DNA of 64,000 nucleotides from an uncultured Pseudomonadota bacterium (lineage in GTDB: Bacteria > Pseudomonadota > Gammaproteobacteria > Steroidobacterales > Steroidobacteraceae), in NCBI GenBank assembly GCA_903884235.1, contig CAISEB010000020.1:248001-312000 (forward strand), given 5' to 3'. A model generated the notes under the pieces. It saw nothing but the letters and a program-made list of their open reading frames with translations. It was not told where the DNA came from and made no database searches. The position numbers and the translations under genes are program-made. How positions within the stretch are numbered: the first letter of the stretch is position 1; each line of letters starts with the position of its first letter. Of this stretch, positions 61,130 to 64,000 are shown piece by piece.

Positions 61130-61840
61130 TCAGGTCGTCGCGGCATCCGCGAGCAGGCGCAGGTCGCCGATGCGCAGCAGCGCGAGGTCCTTGGCACGGA
61201 CGTCGAGGATGCGCCGGCGGTTGAGCTCGGTGAATGCGCGGCTGACGGTTTCCATCGTCATGCCGAGATAGCTCGCGATGTCGCGGCGGCTGAAGCCGAG
61301 CCGAAAGCGGTCGCCGTTGAATCCGGCGCGTTCGAGTCGTGTCGACATGTCGAGGACGAATGCGGCGACGCGCGACACGGCATCCTGCTCGATCAGGGAG
61401 GATACGAATTCCTGCGCGGAGCTCATCTTCTCGGCCAGCATCCGCATCAGTTCGTGGGCAACGCCCGGCGTCTCGTTCGAGACCGCCGCGACCGCGGCGA
61501 GCGGGATGCGACAGTAGCGCGTCGCGGTGACCGCGACGGCCGACGTCCGGCTCGGCCGGCCCGCCAGGCTCGCGATGCCGACGACCTCGCCCGCCACCGA
61601 GACGTGCACGACCGACTCGCTGCCTCCGGGGCGCGTCAGGACCTCCTTGATGCTGCCGCTCCTGAGCGCGAACAGGGCGTCCAGGTTCTGGCCCGCATGA
61701 AAGAGAGCCCGCCCGACCGGCAGCGTGCCGCGGCTGACGCCAAGGCGGCGCAACGCCGCGTCCCGTCGCGGCGCGTCCTGGTTCGCGCACACGCCATGCA
61801 GGCTGCAGCGTCGGCAGCCATCGAGGGTCTGTTCTGGCAC
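61130..61840 (-). CDS. Fnr-type transcriptional regulator
   Basis: 236 residues. N-terminal CRRCSLHGVC (Cys9, 12, 18) plus Cys110 form the FNR cluster set, so the protein is probably an O2-sensing [4Fe-4S] regulator. A cyclic-nucleotide-fold sensor is followed by a dimer helix and winged HTH, with recognition helix ETVSR (Glu197, Ser200, Arg201), as in E. coli FNR, which binds TTGAT-N4-ATCAA. It may act on hox, bchE or puf genes; no perfect box was found here by eye. FnrL-like roles are known in phototrophs. Confidence 0.87.
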   Translation of the reverse strand: MPEQTLDGCRRCSLHGVCANQDAPRRDAALRRLGVSRGTLPVGRALFHAGQNLDALFALRSGSIKEVLTRPGGSESVVHVSVAGEVVGIASLAGRPSRTSAVAVTATRYCRIPLAAVAAVSNETPGVAHELMRMLAEKMSSAQEFVSSLIEQDAVSRVAAFVLDMSTRLERAGFNGDRFRLGFSRRDIASYLGMTMETVSRAFTELNRRRILDVRAKDLALLRIGDLRLLADAATT

Positions 61841-62018
61841 GAGTCGGCCTCCGGTGGGTCGCGGCCGAGTCTAGCCCGCGCCCGGGCTGGTCGACCCGCC
61901 GCACCGTAGGTGATTACCGCAGCCGGTTCGTCGGCACCCAGGCTTCCGGGGCCCCGCGCGTCCGACACTGCCCGCACGTTACGATGGCCGGGTCCCGCCC
62001 ACCGTCGGAGCCACCTCG

Positions 62019-63269
62019 ATGCCGCGTCGCCGCCCGTTGCGCCTGTTCGTCACCCTGCTCGCGTTCGCCACGTCCGCCGTGCATGCAGAGCCGTTCCCTC
62101 AGCCGTCAGCGCCGGATCCGCGGGCTTTCGCGCTGATGGCGTGGGGCGAGACCCGATCCGAGGCGGCGGACCTGCAGGGGATGCGGGACGCGGGGCTCAA
62201 CATCACCGGCTTCTGCGCGCCGGCGGACGTTGCGAGGGTGCGGGCCGCGGGGCTGGCCTGCCTGCTCCGGGACCCGAAGTTGAGCGCGTACGACTGGGCG
62301 CATCCGCCCGCCGATGCGGAGGCGCTGCGCGATGCGGCGGCGTTCGCGAAGGTCGCCGGCGACCGCACGGTCCTCGGCGTGCTCCTCAACGACGAGCCGC
62401 AGAGCGCGGACATGGCGGCGATCGGTGCCGTGGCGAGGCGCGTGCGCGAGGCCGCGCCCGGCCGGATCCCGTTCGTGAACCTGTTCCCGTACCGGGAGTT
62501 CAAGAACGACTGGTACGAGGACTACGAGACCTACGTGCGGCGGCTCGTGGACACGATCCAGCCCGGCGTCATCAGCTTCGACAACTACGCACTGACGCAG
62601 GCCGGGATGGGCGACGAGTTCTACAGCAACCTTGCGATCGTGCGTCGCGTCGCGCTCGAGAAGCATCTGCCCTTCTGGGCCTGCATCCAGTCGGTCGCCC
62701 ATTTCGGCTATCGGATCCCTGCCGACGAGACGCTGCACCTGCAGGTGTACAGCGCGCTCGCGCACGGCGCGCGGGGCATCGAGTACTACACCTACTACAC
62801 GCCGGAGCGTGGCAACTACCGCCTCGCGGCGATCGACGGCTTCGGGCATCGGACACCCACCTGGGATGTGCTGCGCCGGATCAACGAGGAGGTGCATGCG
62901 CTCGCACCGACGCTGCTGCGCCTGCGCAGCACCGGCGTCTTCCACTTTCCGGACACGCCACGGCAGGGGGCGCACCTGTCCGAGAGCAAGCTCGTGCGCT
63001 CGATCACGATGTCCAAGGATGAGGACGAGTTCACGCCTCCTTCGGTTGCCGCCCGCTTCCTGACCGGTGAGTTCGTCGACGAGGCGGGGCGGGCGTACCT
63101 GATGATCGTGAACAAGGACCTCACCTACTCGTTCAAATTCGAGATCGAATTCCGGCGTCCTGTCGGTGCGCTGCAGCGCGTCAGTCCCTATACCGGCGCC
63201 GAGGAGCAGTTCGAAGGCGAGCAGAACTGGCTCGCGCCGGGTGGCGGCATCCTGATTCGGGTGGATTGA
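62019..63269 (+). CDS. Exported TIM-barrel-like protein
   Basis: 416 residues with a signal peptide (PRRRPLRLFVTLLAFATSAVHA). The body looks like a glycoside-hydrolase-type barrel: LGVLLNDEPQS could place an acid residue at a strand end, and ISFDNYALTQAGMGDEFYSNLAIV, ARGIEYYTYYTP and KLVRSITMS follow. A C-terminal beta domain (TGEFVDEAGRAYLMIVNKDLTY) resembles a beta-sandwich. No family was recognised with certainty; a GH-like role is inferred. Confidence 0.6.
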   Translation: MPRRRPLRLFVTLLAFATSAVHAEPFPQPSAPDPRAFALMAWGETRSEAADLQGMRDAGLNITGFCAPADVARVRAAGLACLLRDPKLSAYDWAHPPADAEALRDAAAFAKVAGDRTVLGVLLNDEPQSADMAAIGAVARRVREAAPGRIPFVNLFPYREFKNDWYEDYETYVRRLVDTIQPGVISFDNYALTQAGMGDEFYSNLAIVRRVALEKHLPFWACIQSVAHFGYRIPADETLHLQVYSALAHGARGIEYYTYYTPERGNYRLAAIDGFGHRTPTWDVLRRINEEVHALAPTLLRLRSTGVFHFPDTPRQGAHLSESKLVRSITMSKDEDEFTPPSVAARFLTGEFVDEAGRAYLMIVNKDLTYSFKFEIEFRRPVGALQRVSPYTGAEEQFEGEQNWLAPGGGILIRVD

Positions 63270-63399
63270 CCGGGAACGGGTCGAACTCCGCGGCCGCGCG
63301 AGGGTCCAATCCCTCGAGCGCCGACGCGACCTGCGTCACAGCCCGGGTCCGGGCGGCTGCGCTACGTTCGAACCCACACCGATCCGAGCCGAGGTCCCG

Positions 63400-63918
63400 A
63401 TGAAAGCGCTGGCACTCCGACACATCGACGTCACGGAGCTCCCGATCCCCGGTTCCGATCCCTGGTTCGTGCAGCCGGACGATCCGGCCCTGTCGGTGAT
63501 GACCGACTTCCGCTCGACGGCCTCGATCACCGTGTCCCAGTCCGCACCGATCGACGAGGCGCTCGAGCACATGCGCCACACCGGCGTGCGTTGCGCGTTC
63601 GCGATCGACGAAAGCAGGCGGTCCGTCGTTGGCCTCGTGACCGCGTACGACATCATGGGCGAGCAGCCGATGCGCCAGATGCAGGCCGCCTCGATGCCGC
63701 GACGCGACGTTCTCGTGTGGCACCTGATGCGCAGGCCGAGCGACTGGACGGTCCTCGGCTACGAGGACGTTGCACGGGCGACGGTCATCGAGATCGAGCG
63801 CCTGTTCGAAGAACTGGGTGTCACCCACCTGCCCGTCATGAGCACCGACGAGGACGGTTCCCGGCGCCTGCGCGGCCTGCTGTCCGCGGCAAAGGTCCGA
63901 CGCCTGCTCCGGCGCTGA
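63400..63918 (+). CDS. CBS-domain pair protein
   Basis: 172 residues holding two CBS repeats. The first contains ITVSQSAPIDEALEHMRHTGVRCAFAIDESRRSVVGLVTAYDIMG and the second ATVIEIERLFEELGVTHLPVMSTDEDGSRRLRGLLSAAKVRRLL. CBS pairs usually bind adenosyl nucleotides and act as sensors or regulators. The partner is unknown. It follows the exported protein by 130 bases. Confidence 0.85.
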   Translation: MKALALRHIDVTELPIPGSDPWFVQPDDPALSVMTDFRSTASITVSQSAPIDEALEHMRHTGVRCAFAIDESRRSVVGLVTAYDIMGEQPMRQMQAASMPRRDVLVWHLMRRPSDWTVLGYEDVARATVIEIERLFEELGVTHLPVMSTDEDGSRRLRGLLSAAKVRRLLRR

Positions 63919-64000
63919 CGGCTCCCGCTAGGGAAGCTCTGCACAGGTGGTCATGAGTGACCGATAATACGTGCAGTGGGCATAAGCAGAGAGCCGAACG

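Overview
The window is GC-rich proteobacterial DNA, roughly two thirds G+C by eye. It carries most of a purple-bacterial photosynthesis gene cluster, so the organism is an anoxygenic phototroph with a type-II (pheophytin-quinone) reaction centre. The tetrahaem PufC, SlyX, a TonB receptor next to a TPR-sulfotransferase, a soluble Hox hydrogenase and the PpsR/PpaA regulators together suggest a gammaproteobacterium or a close relative. No rRNA or other decisive marker is present, so that placement is only an inference.

Layout. 1-5.2 kb: the 3' end of bchZ, then pufB-A-L-M-C and ispH, whose start overlaps the pufC stop. 5.3-8.0 kb: a secreted unknown, a cupin and a short-chain dehydrogenase. 8.0-12.3 kb (minus): bchG, a PucC-family transporter, bchP, tspO and a small membrane protein, in a tight overlapping operon. 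12.28-12.62 kb: the divergent bchG/bchE control region, with two perfect tandem TGT-N12-ACA PpsR/CrtJ boxes. 12.6-14.3 kb: bchE. 14.3-22.4 kb: an ADP-ribosylglycohydrolase, an acyltransferase-SGNH-Rpf-like fusion, a secreted SGNH protein, a HEPN-like protein, a DUF817-like membrane protein and purU. 22.4-31.7 kb: an amidohydrolase, a TPR-sulfotransferase, a TonB receptor, a cysteine-desulfurase-like enzyme and scoAB. 31.9-34.3 kb (minus): ppsR and ppaA/aerR. 34.6-50.5 kb (plus): a 16-kb superoperon bchF-N-B-H-L-M-lhaA-puhA-B-C-acsF-puhE-dxs. 50.6-52.4 kb: a Tus-like protein and a ferredoxin-NADP reductase. 52.4-55 kb (minus): an RHH/SPFH pair and an RluA-type pseudouridine synthase. 54.5-59.5 kb (minus): hoxF-U-Y-H plus its maturation protease. 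59.6-63.9 kb: slyX, a nitronate monooxygenase, an Fnr-type regulator, a secreted TIM-barrel-like protein and a CBS-pair protein.

How it works together. puf and puhA encode LH1 and the L, M, H and cytochrome subunits of the reaction centre. puhB, puhC, puhE, lhaA and the second PucC-family protein assist assembly. bchH and bchM make Mg-protoporphyrin monomethyl ester. Two cyclases follow, AcsF (O2-dependent) and BchE (anaerobic radical-SAM). BchLNB reduces protochlorophyllide. BchF and the BchZ-containing reductase reach bacteriochlorophyllide a. BchG and BchP attach and reduce the tail. IspH and Dxs, one in each photosynthesis operon, supply isoprenoid precursor. PpsR with its B12-dependent antirepressor PpaA/AerR, and probably the Fnr-type protein, provide light and oxygen control. 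The Hox hydrogenase could link H2 to NAD(H) redox balance.

Most unusual items: the acyltransferase-SGNH-Rpf-like fusion, the Tus-like protein outside its classical hosts, the RHH/SPFH operon with a nested AT-rich palindrome, and the tandem PpsR boxes lying exactly over the bchG promoter. No tRNA, rRNA, CRISPR array or complete insertion sequence was recognised. Apart from the bchG-bchE region, no stretch above 300 bases lacks a gene.
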